Source: Rhodobacterales bacterium 56_14_T64 (GTDB taxonomy: Bacteria; Pseudomonadota; Alphaproteobacteria; Rhodobacterales; Rhodobacteraceae). From it: a stretch of 41,328 nucleotides of DNA. The position numbers were made by a program, and so were the translations under genes. Below the pieces are notes generated by a model. That model made no database searches, was not told the origin of the DNA, and saw only the letters and a program-made list of their open reading frames with translations. This document shows positions 26,340 to 36,334 of this stretch, piece by piece; within the stretch, counting starts at the first letter, position 1; every line of letters begins with the position of its first letter. The stretch lies in the NCBI GenBank assembly GCA_002162795.1, contig MAAY01000072.1:1-41328 (forward strand), written 5' to 3'.

Positions 26340-27272
26340 ATGCTTGAAACTCTTTCAAACCTCTACATAAGCTTCTTTGGCGCATCAGTCATTGTGGCGC
26401 CCGAATTCCTGGTCTTATCAGTGCTGATCGCCTGGGCACTCTATCGCCTGCGCGGCGAGACGCTTGGCTTTTGGAAATGGCTGCTGCCAAAAGACGTCTA
26501 TAGTCACAAATCTCACTGGCTTGATCTAAAGCTCTTTGTGCTTGGCCGGTTGACCGCATTCAGCGGGCTCTTTGGCCGGATCTCACTGGTTACAGTGACA
26601 GCCTATGGCACCTCTCAAGTCTTTTCCGGCGGGTTCCTGAACACGTTTTCGCCCAGCCCCATTGCGCTGGCCCTGATGCTTTGGCTTATCTCGGATTGCG
26701 CAACTTACTGGGTTCACCGCATCCACCACAATCAGCGTGTTCTGTGGTCACTACATTCAGTGCATCACAGTGCTCAGGTGATGTCTCCCTTCACCGCCTA
26801 CAGACAACACCCGCTGGGCTTCCTCATCATCGTTCCCTTTCACTCGGTGCTGACCGGAATAGCACAAGGCCTGTTGATTGGCCCACTGGCACCAGAGACT
26901 GCAGTTGCTGAAATCGCCGGAGTAAATGCCTTTATTGTCGTAGCAAATGCCGCGATGGCGAATTTCCATCACTCACACATCTGGATCAGTTATGGACCGG
27001 TGCTGGAACGGATATTTATTTCCCCTGCACAACATCACATTCATCACAGTGACAGACCTGAGCATTTCAATAAGAACTTTGGTCAAACTCTGGCCATCTG
27101 GGACTGGATATTTGGGACGTTGTTTGTGATCCGTCGAAAAGAGGACCTCTCGTTTGGTCTGGGACAAGCGGAAACACAAAAAATGGGTGACCATCGTTTG
27201 GTGGACACCCTTATGCACCCTTTCCGAAGCACCTTCAGACGCAAGGCAAAAACCGGCGCCCGCCCGGAATAG
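26340..27272 (+). CDS. Sterol desaturase / fatty acid hydroxylase superfamily protein
   Basis: A 310-residue inner-membrane diiron enzyme of the fatty acid hydroxylase superfamily. It shows the three histidine boxes expected for the di-iron site: HRIHH followed by HSVHHS, a central NFHHSH, and QHHIHHS. About four to five hydrophobic helices surround them. Family members hydroxylate or desaturate lipids; the substrate here is unknown. The ATG at 26340 begins a natural membrane-protein N-terminus but lacks a good ribosome site; the open frame extends 42 codons further to a start no better supported. It is flanked on both sides by oppositely oriented GSFxLLKF paralogues, with only 12 bases to the downstream one. 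Confidence 0.82.
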   Translation: MLETLSNLYISFFGASVIVAPEFLVLSVLIAWALYRLRGETLGFWKWLLPKDVYSHKSHWLDLKLFVLGRLTAFSGLFGRISLVTVTAYGTSQVFSGGFLNTFSPSPIALALMLWLISDCATYWVHRIHHNQRVLWSLHSVHHSAQVMSPFTAYRQHPLGFLIIVPFHSVLTGIAQGLLIGPLAPETAVAEIAGVNAFIVVANAAMANFHHSHIWISYGPVLERIFISPAQHHIHHSDRPEHFNKNFGQTLAIWDWIFGTLFVIRRKEDLSFGLGQAETQKMGDHRLVDTLMHPFRSTFRRKAKTGARPE

Positions 27273-27284
27273 GTCTTGTGACGT

Positions 27285-27548
27285 TCAGAACTTGAGCAGC
27301 GTGAAACTGCCGGTGGTGGAGCCACCGTTCCGCGTGACTGTCATGCCCGAATTGTCTTTCTTTTTTGCAGAGCCGGTCGTGACCCAAGCAAACAATCCAA
27401 TAAGTAGCAAGGCTCCCAGCGCCATTTCAGCACTGTTGCCTCCGCTGGATATTGGTGCCACTGGCATGCCAGCGGAGGCAGGCGCCGCGCTGGACAAAGC
27501 CAAGCTGGCTGCAACAAGAGCAGCGGTTGTCGTTTTGCGAAGGCTCAT
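27285..27548 (-). CDS. Small exported protein, GSFxLLKF family, copy 2
   Basis: An 87-residue paralogue of the protein at 25774-26031: signal peptide (MSLRKTTTAALVAASLAL, cleavage near ASA at 26), a Gly/Ser stretch, one hydrophobic helix (about 42-58), a lysine cluster, then VTRNGGSTTGSFTLLKF. The two share MxLRK, AALVAASL, the TTGS after the helix, VTxNGG and GSFxLLKF. The upstream DNA is also similar (TCAACCAGATT then AATAGGAAT against TCAATCAGACTT then AATAGGAAT), so the duplication covered the leader. Function unknown. Confidence 0.78.
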   Translation of the reverse strand: MSLRKTTTAALVAASLALSSAAPASAGMPVAPISSGGNSAEMALGALLLIGLFAWVTTGSAKKKDNSGMTVTRNGGSTTGSFTLLKF

Positions 27549-27770
27549 AGACAGTATTCCTATTGTAATCTGGTTGACCTAAAACGGCGGCGATAACTCG
27601 TTGAACAGGCAATATAATTTAGCCTTAACCTTTGAGTGATTGAAAAATCAAGAATTTTCAGCAGCAAAGCTGTCCAAACCCGCTGCTTATGGCAACGGTC
27701 TGTGGTCGAACCCAACCTTAGACATCCGGGCCGGTTGCAACTACGTCGCACCTCAAAAGGCAATGCTGCA

Positions 27771-27798
27771 TTGCGCAGCCCACCGGTATCCCTATAGT
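27771..27798 (+). promoter_or_regulatory. Candidate purE promoter
   Basis: TTGCGC, a 16-base spacer and TATAGT lie about 70 bases before purE. The remainder of the 318-base gap 27549-27866 holds nothing else I can support. Confidence 0.45.
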
Positions 27799-27866
27799 GC
27801 CCGCTTCTCTTTCACCCCGGCGGAAGCATCCCGCGCACCGCAGTAAAACAAGGGACAGGGCAAAAT

Positions 27867-28355
27867 ATGGCCGACATCAAAGTGGGTATCATCATGGGCA
27901 GCCAATCGGATTGGCCAACCATGAAAGAAGCCGCCAATATTCTGGACGAGCTGGGCATCGCATATGAGGCCAAGATCGTCTCGGCCCATCGCACGCCCGA
28001 CCGGCTGTGGAGCTATGGCAAATCTGCCGCCGACCGGGGCTTGCAGGTGATCATCGCCGGCGCCGGTGGTGCTGCGCATCTGCCCGGCATGGTGGCCTCC
28101 AAGACCCGAGTTCCTGTGGTTGGTATTCCGGTTCAGACCCGTGCGCTGTCTGGGGTCGATTCCCTGTATTCCATCGTGCAGATGCCCAAGGGCTTCCCTG
28201 TGGCCACCATGGCGATCGGCGCTGCGGGTGCCGCCAATGGCGCCTTGATGGCGGCTGGTATCCTTGCACTGCAAGACACCGATCTGGCCAAACGTCTAGA
28301 CGATTGGCGCGCGGCCCTGTCCGCCTCAATCCCCGAGGAGCCAGTAGATGACTGA
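27867..28355 (+). CDS. purE: N5-carboxyaminoimidazole ribonucleotide mutase
   Basis: A 162-residue class I PurE that moves the carboxyl group of N5-CAIR to give CAIR in purine synthesis. Motifs in order are GSQSDWPTM (11-19), SAHRTPDRL with the catalytic histidine, and [14 protein letters not shown], all in the positions of the octameric bacterial enzyme. It overlaps purK by eight bases, the usual purEK operon. Confidence 0.96.
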   Translation: MADIKVGIIMGSQSDWPTMKEAANILDELGIAYEAKIVSAHRTPDRLWSYGKSAADRGLQVIIAGAGGAAHLPGMVASKTRVPVVGIPVQTRALSGVDSLYSIVQMPKGFPVATMAIGAAGAANGALMAAGILALQDTDLAKRLDDWRAALSASIPEEPVDD

Positions 28356-29424
28356 GCCCCTGAACCCCGGCGCCACCATTGGCATCTTAGGCGGTGGCCA
28401 GTTGGGCCGGATGCTGTCGGTTGCCGCTTCGCGCCTTGGCTTTGTTACTCATATCTATGAACCCGGTGCCAACCCACCTGCGGGTCAGGTTGCCGATCGC
28501 GTCACCACGGCTGGCTATGAAGATGTTGACGCGCTAACCGCCTTTGCGGACTCGGTGGATGTGATCACCTATGAATTTGAAAACATCCCCACTGCTGCTC
28601 TGGACATTCTGGAGAGCCACCGCCCGATCCGTCCGGGCCGTGAGGCGCTGCGGGTCAGTCAGGACCGTCTGACCGAGAAGAATTTCCTGCAAGGTTTGGG
28701 CCTGAAAACCGCACCGTTTGCCGATATTACGGATCAGGCAAGTCTGGATGCAGCACTGGCTGACATCGGCGCGCCTGCCATCCTGAAGACCCGTCGTTTT
28801 GGCTATGACGGCAAAGGGCAGGCCCGGATTAAAACACTAGAGGATGCCCCTCAGGCGCTGGCGGATATGGCCGGTGCCCCTGCCCTGTTGGAAGGCTTCA
28901 TCACTTTCAGCCACGAGGTCTCGGTCATTGCGGCGCGCGGATTGCAGGGCGATGTGGCCTGCTATGATCCCGGTGAAAACGTCCACACCGACGGTATTCT
29001 GGACACCACAACCGTGCCGGCCAAATTGTCAGCTGGCCAGCGCATGGATGCGGTTCTGTTGGCCGCCAACATCCTGAACGCGCTGGACTATGTTGGTGTC
29101 ATGGGGGTTGAACTGTTTGTCACGCCGCAAGGCTTGGTGGTGAACGAGATCGCGCCGCGGGTGCACAACTCGGGCCACTGGACCCAGAACGGCTGTACAG
29201 TGGATCAGTTCGAACAGCACATTCGTGCAGTGGTCGGCTGGCCATTGGGCGATGGCCAACGTCACAGTGATGTGGTGATGGAAAACCTGATCGGCGACGA
29301 CATGGACCGGGTGCCGGAATTGGCAAAAGAGCGCGACTGCGCGCTGCACCTATATGGCAAGGTCGATGTCAAACCGGGCCGCAAGATGGGCCATGTGAAC
29401 CGGGTGGTCCGGACCAAAGCCTAA
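28348..29424 (+). CDS. purK: N5-carboxyaminoimidazole ribonucleotide synthase
   Basis: A 358-residue ATP-grasp enzyme that carboxylates AIR to N5-CAIR using ATP and bicarbonate, supplying Pur[12 protein letters not shown] opens the N-terminal domain, [11 protein letters not shown] is the ATP-grasp lysine and glycine loop, and [14 protein letters not shown] contains the metal and substrate residues. Translation is coupled to purE through the overlap. A GC-rich hairpin follows. Confidence 0.96.
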   Translation: MTEPLNPGATIGILGGGQLGRMLSVAASRLGFVTHIYEPGANPPAGQVADRVTTAGYEDVDALTAFADSVDVITYEFENIPTAALDILESHRPIRPGREALRVSQDRLTEKNFLQGLGLKTAPFADITDQASLDAALADIGAPAILKTRRFGYDGKGQARIKTLEDAPQALADMAGAPALLEGFITFSHEVSVIAARGLQGDVACYDPGENVHTDGILDTTTVPAKLSAGQRMDAVLLAANILNALDYVGVMGVELFVTPQGLVVNEIAPRVHNSGHWTQNGCTVDQFEQHIRAVVGWPLGDGQRHSDVVMENLIGDDMDRVPELAKERDCALHLYGKVDVKPGRKMGHVNRVVRTKA

Positions 29425-29434
29425 TTGGAAACAT

Positions 29435-29458
29435 CCGCCTGGCCGATAGGCCGGGCGG
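29435..29458 (+). terminator. Hairpin after purK
   Basis: CCGCCTGGCC and GGCCGGGCGG form a 10-bp stem with one G:U pair and a GATA loop, followed by CGCCTGACC, the start of the interspersed repeat core, so it looks like a truncated repeat copy reused as a terminator. Confidence 0.6.
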
Positions 29459-29470
29459 CGCCTGACCGGC

Positions 29471-30271
29471 TCACTGCGTCTTCTCTACTCCCTCTGCCCC
29501 ATCACAGCTCGCCCCTTGGCAAGCCTCTTCGATGGTGCCGAACACCGAATCCATCCAGCTCATACTGTCGTTAAAGCGGCCAAATTCAATGTAGTGCAGG
29601 GTCTGCGCAATGACGCGCGGATTGTTCATCATGAAAGTATGGGTGACCGGCAGGGTCAGGTGATCCGACATGCCCTCGACCTTGGTGGATGCAACCGAGA
29701 CTTTGCCGTCATCCAGGCCTTCAATCAGATTGGAAAACACCGGGCTGATCGATTTGTTGCCCGCGATCACACCCACAGGAAAATCCACTGGCGGCAGTTG
29801 CGCTGGAATGCCCTCGGGCCCGGTGCCCAGCTGCATGCCTGCCGGGCCATTCAACATGCCAAACACCTCCCAGTCGCCCAGCTCATCCACCAGCTCGCTG
29901 CCGTGGTTGGGCGGTCCCAGCATCACAGTGCGCCCCAACTGCGCGGGGCGATGATCCTGCAGCCAGTAACGCAACAGAATGCCGCCCATCGAATGGGTGA
30001 CAAAATGCACTTGCAGATCACCACATTCAGCCACCGCCCCCGGCAGCGTCTGCGCAGCCAGCGCCGGGATCGGTAAATCGGTCGAGGGGTAGCCTGGGGA
30101 CAAAACCTTGTAGTCCCGCGCCCGCAGCACCTGCTCCATCACCGCAAACGACGCATCGCTGCGGGCCAGACCATGCAACAGAATCACACATCCCTTATCT
30201 GCGGCTTGGGCCAGAGACGGAGATACCACCATTAAAACGGCGGCCAGAATACGGGTTTTGAAATCTAACAT
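29471..30271 (-). CDS. Exported alpha/beta hydrolase (lipase/esterase-like)
   Basis: A 266-residue protein with a signal peptide (hydrophobic to about 20, AQA site near 23). The mature start CVILLHGLARS holds the oxyanion-hole HG, and VTHSMGG carries the nucleophile serine in GxSxG form; the catalytic His is probably in THTFMMNNP. PNHGSELVDEL resembles the lid-proximal region of triacylglycerol lipases. Secreted or periplasmic. The start is uncertain: ATG 30271 is chosen, with a TTG three codons upstream as an alternative. The substrate is unknown. Confidence 0.82.
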   Translation of the reverse strand: MLDFKTRILAAVLMVVSPSLAQAADKGCVILLHGLARSDASFAVMEQVLRARDYKVLSPGYPSTDLPIPALAAQTLPGAVAECGDLQVHFVTHSMGGILLRYWLQDHRPAQLGRTVMLGPPNHGSELVDELGDWEVFGMLNGPAGMQLGTGPEGIPAQLPPVDFPVGVIAGNKSISPVFSNLIEGLDDGKVSVASTKVEGMSDHLTLPVTHTFMMNNPRVIAQTLHYIEFGRFNDSMSWMDSVFGTIEEACQGASCDGAEGVEKTQ

Positions 30272-30313
30272 ACCCTGCAAAGTAGGGTCAAAACGGCACC
30301 GGGAAAACCCTGC

Positions 30314-31162
30314 TTAGCCCGCTTTTCGCGGCGCCATGACGATGACCAGCGCAATACCGCCCAGCACCGCCAGTGTCCCAATGACCAATCGCAGCGACAA
30401 CACCTCTCCCAATCCAGCCACGCCTGCCAGCATGGCAATCACCGGCACGCTCAGCTGCACCGTCGCCGCCACTGCCGGCTGCAACTGCGGCAGCACCCGG
30501 TACCACAGCGCATAGCCCAGCCCCGAGGTCACCGCACCGGACACAATCGCCAACCCGGCCCCAAGCACGGATATCGCAATCGGTTCAGCCAGAAACCAGA
30601 CCAGTGGCAGCACAATGACGCTGGCCCAAATGAAATTCATCGTTGTCGCCGCCAAGGGAGACTGCACCTGACGCCCCAGCAGACTGTAGATCGCCCAGCC
30701 CAAACCGGCAGCCACCATGAAGGCAGCACCAACCAGCGGCACCTGAACTGCGCCCGCAGGCCAAAGCACATAAGCCAGCCCGCCAAAGGCCACCGCAGCC
30801 CCCAGAACCTGCCCCGGTGCCACCACCGCGCCCCGCAGCGCGCCCCAGCCAAACATGGTGATCTGCACGATACCAAACAGGATCAACGCGCCCAACCCGG
30901 CATCCAGACTGCGATAGGCCAGTGAAAACCCGATCATATACAGCGCCAATGACCCGCCACCGATCAGGCTCAGCCGTGGGGATTGAGAGATGCTTTGCTG
31001 CCGCCAGCGGCACAGCGCCAGCAACATCAGCGCCCCGGCCAGCAGCCGGATTTGCGCAAAGCCCATCGCGCCGATCTCACCCGAACCAACAGCCAAGCGG
31101 TTCAGCACAGAATTCCCCGCAAAGGCCATCATGACCACCACAGTCAGTACGATCAGCCGCAT
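30314..31162 (-). CDS. EamA/DMT family transporter
   Basis: A 282-residue inner-membrane protein with ten hydrophobic helices in two EamA repeats (about 5-130 and 140-275). The SLDAGLGALILFGIVQITM and SGLGYALWYRVLPQLQPAVAATVQLSVPV stretches, seen in parts, are typical of the RhaT/YdcZ-like EamA exporters. It is distinct in sequence from the EamA protein at 11389-12225. It runs in the same direction as the downstream lipase gene 42 bases away. Substrate unknown. Confidence 0.88.
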   Translation of the reverse strand: MRLIVLTVVVMMAFAGNSVLNRLAVGSGEIGAMGFAQIRLLAGALMLLALCRWRQQSISQSPRLSLIGGGSLALYMIGFSLAYRSLDAGLGALILFGIVQITMFGWGALRGAVVAPGQVLGAAVAFGGLAYVLWPAGAVQVPLVGAAFMVAAGLGWAIYSLLGRQVQSPLAATTMNFIWASVIVLPLVWFLAEPIAISVLGAGLAIVSGAVTSGLGYALWYRVLPQLQPAVAATVQLSVPVIAMLAGVAGLGEVLSLRLVIGTLAVLGGIALVIVMAPRKAG

Positions 31163-31302
31163 GCCCGACCCTCGCTTGCAGGCCGGATCTGCCCGGCTCA
31201 GTTGTTCACAATACGCAGATCGATATCACCTTGCCCGCAGCTAGAACAGCAGCCATCGCAGCCGCTGCCTGCTCCTTTTCGGGTGAAACTACCAACACAG
31301 AC

Positions 31303-31359
31303 TTGAAGAAGGAAAATCTCCGCCCATATAGTTAGCACCCTAACCATATAGAGATTTTC
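31303..31359. promoter_or_regulatory. Promoter and MarR-type operator of the monooxygenase-marR operon
   Basis: TTGAAG (31303-31308), an 18-base spacer and TATAGT (31327-31332) form a promoter. Overlapping the -10 box is a dyad ATATagTTAG-CACC-CTAAccATAT (31326-31349), flanked by a second pair GAAAATCTC (31312-31320) and GAGATTTTC (31351-31359). The layout predicts repression by the MarR protein encoded two genes along. Confidence 0.65.
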
Positions 31360-31362
31360 TCC

Positions 31363-31656
31363 ATGTCCGAATTCAGCTTGTTTGCCACCATCACTCCCAA
31401 ACCCGCCCACTATGCTGACGCGCTTGCCGCGCTACAGGGGATCATTGCGCAAACCCGCGCCGAACCTGGGTGCCTAAGGTTTGAGCTGAACACCGGCCAG
31501 GGCGGTGATGCCAATCTGTATCTGGTGGAACACTGGGCCAGCCCGCAGGCACTGGATGAGCACTATGCGCAGCCCTACTCGGCTGCTGTGTTCGAGGCCT
31601 ATCAGGATTGGCTAGCCATGACGCCCAAGATCGTCAAAATGGACCGCAACAGCTGA
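31363..31656 (+). CDS. Antibiotic biosynthesis monooxygenase (ABM) domain protein, YgiN-like
   Basis: A 97-residue single-domain ferredoxin-like dimeric protein of the ABM family, whose YgiN branch oxidises menaquinol or related quinols without metal or flavin. The pattern is clear: SLFATITPKPAH, ALQGIIAQTRAEPGCLRFELN, LYLVEHWASPQALDEHYAQPY. It shares one base with the marR start, so the two form a coupled operon behind a MarR-type operator, a common arrangement for quinone or electrophile response. Quinone substrate is inference. Confidence 0.88.
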   Translation: MSEFSLFATITPKPAHYADALAALQGIIAQTRAEPGCLRFELNTGQGGDANLYLVEHWASPQALDEHYAQPYSAAVFEAYQDWLAMTPKIVKMDRNS

Positions 31657-32081
31657 TGTTCTTTCTCAAGGACCTGCCAACCCGCGAGATGATCACTGGC
31701 TATGCGCAAACCCATGCGGTTGTGGACGTCCAGAAAACCAATGATGCGCTGCAAATGTTACGTCAGGCCAGCTTGCTAATCCGGCGGCTAGAGCGCTATT
31801 TTGCATCGCACGGCCTATCGCAGACGCAGTTTCTGGTGCTGATGATCCTGCACCGTGACAAGACCAAGACCAGCCATCTTGCGGCCGAAATCAGCGCAAA
31901 AATGGACGTCTCCAAACCTGTGCTCAGCACCGCTCTGAAGACCATGCAGAACCGCGGGTTGATCTCCTATAGCGGCAAGACCGGGGATGCACGCGCCAAA
32001 CCCCTGCAGATCTCGGACAGTGGGCGGGATCTATTGCTCAAATTGCTGCCAGAGTATTTCGAGATCCTGCAATCGGGCTGA
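31656..32081 (+). CDS. MarR family transcriptional regulator
   Basis: A 141-residue winged-helix regulator: the central HTH lies around LSQTQFLVLMILHRDKTKTSHLAAEIS and KMDVSKPVLSTALKTMQNRGLI, with the wing ISYSGKTGDARAKPLQIS, and flanking dimerisation helices. The ATG overlaps the last base of the preceding stop (TGATG). It very probably binds the dyad at 31326-31349 and represses its own operon, with release by a small phenolic or quinone-like ligand or by oxidation; the ligand is inference. It contains no Cys in the winged helix. Confidence 0.9.
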   Translation: MFFLKDLPTREMITGYAQTHAVVDVQKTNDALQMLRQASLLIRRLERYFASHGLSQTQFLVLMILHRDKTKTSHLAAEISAKMDVSKPVLSTALKTMQNRGLISYSGKTGDARAKPLQISDSGRDLLLKLLPEYFEILQSG

Positions 32082-32135
32082 ATGCAGCCAGATTGCAGAA
32101 ACGGTCATGGAGCCGCCAAGAGGCGACCCCATTTG

Positions 32136-32366
32136 TCAAAACCGCATCGGCAGTGGCACTGGTGGTCGATCACTCAACGGTGGCAGGCCGATGTCTTTAC
32201 GCATATGCGCGTTCAATGGTGGCGCCAGCATTGTGACCCGCCTTTTGCGAATGAACAGCTGACGCAGCAAGGCGCTGAGCACCCGCCATTTGCCAAAGTC
32301 AGAAGTGATTTGCACCAAGGCAGCGTTGAGGTCGGCAAAGGTTGAGACAGAATCGAGTCGTGTCAT
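32136..32366 (-). CDS. DUF1127 (YjiS-like) small protein
   Basis: A 76-residue protein with the Arg-rich DUF1127 motif near its C-terminus: LFIRKRRVTMLAPPLNAHMRKDIGLPPLS. DUF1127 proteins are widespread in alphaproteobacteria; some bind RNA and influence stress, phosphate or RNA turnover. GGAGG stands ten bases before the ATG, inside a palindromic GGAGGCCTCCG element. A 25-codon gene with the same CACAGGAGGC leader lies upstream on the same strand. Confidence 0.82.
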   Translation of the reverse strand: MTRLDSVSTFADLNAALVQITSDFGKWRVLSALLRQLFIRKRRVTMLAPPLNAHMRKDIGLPPLSDRPPVPLPMRF

Positions 32367-32505
32367 GATGGTTTCGCCTCCGCATAAACGGAGGCCTCCT
32401 GTGATAATGAGAGGTGAGGGATGGGGGCTGGCAACACGGCACGTAGCCGCAGGTCAGGCCTAGTTAGACTTCAGCTGTGAAGAAAAGTGGTCCGCCGCCA
32501 ACGGC

Positions 32506-32583
32506 TTAGCCGGTTCGCAACGCAAACATCGCTATCCAATTGCCACCCAAATAGAGGCGGTAATACGCTGATACATTGATCAT
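32506..32583 (-). CDS. Candidate 25-residue small protein with strong ribosome site
   Basis: An ATG preceded by AGGAGG at 6-7 bases opens a 25-codon frame with the product MINVSAYYRLYLGGNWIAMF and then ALRTG. The composition (aromatic and hydrophobic, with few charged residues) is protein-like and could be amphipathic or membrane-associated. The leader CACAGGAGGC repeats that upstream of the DUF1127 gene. It is too short for usual gene calls. The rest of 32367-32840 holds only the inverted repeat listed separately. Confidence 0.5.
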   Translation of the reverse strand: MINVSAYYRLYLGGNWIAMFALRTG

Positions 32584-32727
32584 GAGACGCCTCCTGTGGC
32601 TAGGGATGGAACACAGGGTTGCAAGTAGCACACCCGTTCAGCAATCATAGGTTGAATATGCTGATGGAGAAATACTGGATCAATTTGGCCACACCTCCAG
32701 ATCGGCACGGCACGACGAACACTTGAC

Positions 32728-32743
32728 CTCAAGCTAACTTGAG
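32728..32743. promoter_or_regulatory. Inverted repeat upstream of the Bcr/CflA-type exporter
   Basis: CTCAAG-CTAA-CTTGAG is a perfect 6-4-6 dyad overlapping a TTGACC (-35-like) box about 100 bases before the exporter gene. Candidate operator; the regulator is unknown. Confidence 0.35.
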
Positions 32744-32840
32744 CAATTACCCTCCCAGAATCGCATTCTGTTTCGACCTGAAGGGACAGATCTTATTAGT
32801 GACCATAACGTTTCATGGTGCCTAAAACTGCACCGCAACA

Positions 32841-34094
32841 ATGGATTGTTTTATGCCTGTTCCTCCAGCCCCAAAAAGAGAATTTTTGACAATTTTGGCC
32901 ATGTTGATGGCCCTGCCCGTCTTATCCATCAACATTGTGTTGCCCGCCTATCACCAGATCACGATGGACTTTGGTCTATCATCAGCCAGCCAAGTCGGCC
33001 TGATGGCATCAATGATCTACCTTGGCTTGGCCGCTGGACAGATCCTGTTTGGGCCAGTTTCAGACAGTATTGGCCGCAAACCCACACTGATAATCGGGAT
33101 TTTAATCTTTTTGATCGGCTGCCTGATTTCCGGACTGGCCATTGATTTTCGCGTCCTTGTGATCGGACAGATCGTACAGGGACTGGGGCTCGGCGCACCC
33201 AGGATTTTGACACTCGCAATCCTACGCGACAAGCTGTCTGGCGCGGCAATGGCCAGTGCAATGTCCTTTGTCATGATGATATTTGTAATTGTCCCAACCC
33301 TGTCCCCCTATCTCGGCCAGATCATTGTCTCAACCGGAGGCTGGCGAGTTATCTATGTTGTTTTGATTGGCATGGGAATTTCACTGGCCCTCTTTGCATT
33401 TCTGCGCCTGGAGGAAACACTGCCAGTGGCCAAGCGAGCCGATTTTTCGCCCGGGTCTGTGCTGTCTTTATATCTGAGCGTGCTTCGCAATAGATTTGCA
33501 TTGGGGTATGCCGTTGCACTGGGGCTGATGTCAGGTCCGTTCCTCGCCTATCTGAACCTGTCGCAGCAGGTTTTTGAATTCCAATACAGTCTAGGCTCGA
33601 AATACCCCCTTATGTTTGCATTGCTATCGCTTTGGGTTGGAGTCGCCTCCTTTACCAACGCACGCATCGTTCAGAGAATTGGATTGAGAGCCCTCACGTC
33701 GATCACCTTCACCGTGGTCCTTGTTGCGTCCTTGCTGGCTATAGGGGCCCTGACCTTCTCAGATTTGCCGTTCTGGGCCTTTACAGCCTATATTAGCTGC
33801 CTTCTGTTTTGTATTGGCCTGCTCGTCAGCAATTTGAACGCCCTCGCAATGTCGAGCTTGGGCGAAACAGCAGGAACCGGAGCCGCGCTGATTGGCGCGA
33901 CCTCCACTCTGGTTTCAATCCCTATCGCCATTTTCATCGGCCACTTTTATGCCGGATCAGTTCTACCGATTGTCCTTGGGTTTGGACTTGGCGCAGTGGC
34001 ATCTTTGCTGCTTCACCTTCGCCTTCAAATGGAAAAAAACCTTCTGCCCCCTTTTGAAAACCCCTTAGTGACGAACGTCCCACCCCTCAAATAA
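32841..34094 (+). CDS. Bcr/CflA-type MFS multidrug exporter
   Basis: A 417-residue protein with twelve membrane helices. Motif A between helices 2 and 3 reads GPVSDSIGRKPT, and the first helix ends INIVLPAYHQI, as in the Bcr/CflA drug:proton antiporters (DHA1 group). ILRDKLSG and PTLSPYLGQ are the motif B/C regions of that group. Substrates of relatives include bicyclomycin and chloramphenicol analogues; none can be assigned here. The start is uncertain: ATG at 32841 or 32853, neither with a good ribosome site. Base composition is somewhat more AT-rich than the neighbouring genes. Confidence 0.85.
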   Translation: MDCFMPVPPAPKREFLTILAMLMALPVLSINIVLPAYHQITMDFGLSSASQVGLMASMIYLGLAAGQILFGPVSDSIGRKPTLIIGILIFLIGCLISGLAIDFRVLVIGQIVQGLGLGAPRILTLAILRDKLSGAAMASAMSFVMMIFVIVPTLSPYLGQIIVSTGGWRVIYVVLIGMGISLALFAFLRLEETLPVAKRADFSPGSVLSLYLSVLRNRFALGYAVALGLMSGPFLAYLNLSQQVFEFQYSLGSKYPLMFALLSLWVGVASFTNARIVQRIGLRALTSITFTVVLVASLLAIGALTFSDLPFWAFTAYISCLLFCIGLLVSNLNALAMSSLGETAGTGAALIGATSTLVSIPIAIFIGHFYAGSVLPIVLGFGLGAVASLLLHLRLQMEKNLLPPFENPLVTNVPPLK

Positions 34095-34100
34095 CAAAAA

Positions 34101-34122
34101 GGGGCCGCCCGAAGGCGACCCC
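34101..34122 (-). terminator. Terminator of groES-groEL
   Basis: GGGGCCGCC and GGCGACCCC form a 9-bp stem with one mismatch. Read on the minus strand it is followed by TTTTTG, so it terminates groEL; it may also stop the exporter transcript from the other side. Confidence 0.75.
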
Positions 34123-34185
34123 AAATTCATCCGGTAGGATGGCGTGATATCCCTTGCGGGCCTCACAGGTCTAAACGACCTGTGA

Positions 34186-35865
<1,680 letters not shown>

Positions 35866-35898
35866 TTAGCGATAGTGGGATCAGAGAAGCCGGGTGGC

Positions 35899-36186
35899 TT
35901 ACTCGATGATGCCCATGATGTCGCTTTCTTTCATCATCAGCAGCTCTTCGCCGTCGACAGTGACTTCGGTGCCGGACCATTTGCCGAACAGGATGGTGTC
36001 GCCAGCTTTTACAGCCATTGCGATCAGCTCACCGCTGTCTTTGCGTGCGCCTTCACCAGTTGAAACAACTTGGCCTTCGCTTGGCTTTTCTTTAGCGGAT
36101 TCAGGAATGATCAGTCCACCAGCAGTTTTTTCGTCGCTCTCAGTGCGACGAACCAGCACGCGGTCGTGAAGCGGTTTAAGTGCCAT
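35899..36186 (-). CDS. groS: Co-chaperonin GroES
   Basis: A 95-residue co-chaperonin that caps Gro[16 protein letters not shown] is the conserved start, [18 protein letters not shown] contains the mobile loop that contacts GroEL, and [16 protein letters not shown] closes the barrel. It is the first gene of the operon behind a CIRCE operator. Confidence 0.98.
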   Translation of the reverse strand: MALKPLHDRVLVRRTESDEKTAGGLIIPESAKEKPSEGQVVSTGEGARKDSGELIAMAVKAGDTILFGKWSGTEVTVDGEELLMMKESDIMGIIE

Positions 36187-36252
36187 CTTTGATGCTCCTT
36201 AAGGCTCAAAGGTTATTATCCTTGCGATCCCCGTCGGTAATGCCAGGGACCG

Positions 36253-36279
36253 TTATCACTCACACGGGGCGAGTGCTAA
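36253..36279. promoter_or_regulatory. CIRCE operator (HrcA) of groES-groEL
   Basis: TTATCACTC, exactly nine bases, then GAGTGCTAA matches the CIRCE consensus TTAGCACTC-N9-GAGTGCTAA with a single change in the left arm. HrcA repressor binding here would block the promoter next to it. Confidence 0.92.
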
Positions 36280-36286
36280 CGAGGGA

Positions 36287-36315
36287 TAGCTAGGCAGTGC
36301 ATAGGCATGAGTCAA
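36287..36315 (-). promoter_or_regulatory. groES promoter
   Basis: On the minus strand TTGACT, a 17-base spacer and TAGCTA resemble a housekeeping promoter, with the CIRCE site beginning eight bases downstream of the -10 box. Confidence 0.6.
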
Positions 36316-36334
36316 TATCGCGGCGGCAGTTTTT

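Noticed and set aside
31198-31347. Minus-strand frame with a CDGCCSSC cysteine cluster upstream of the EamA transporter
   Set aside because: Its only suitable ATG lies inside the MarR operator, the ribosome site is poorly spaced, and no family is recognised. The cluster is curious but not enough to call a gene.
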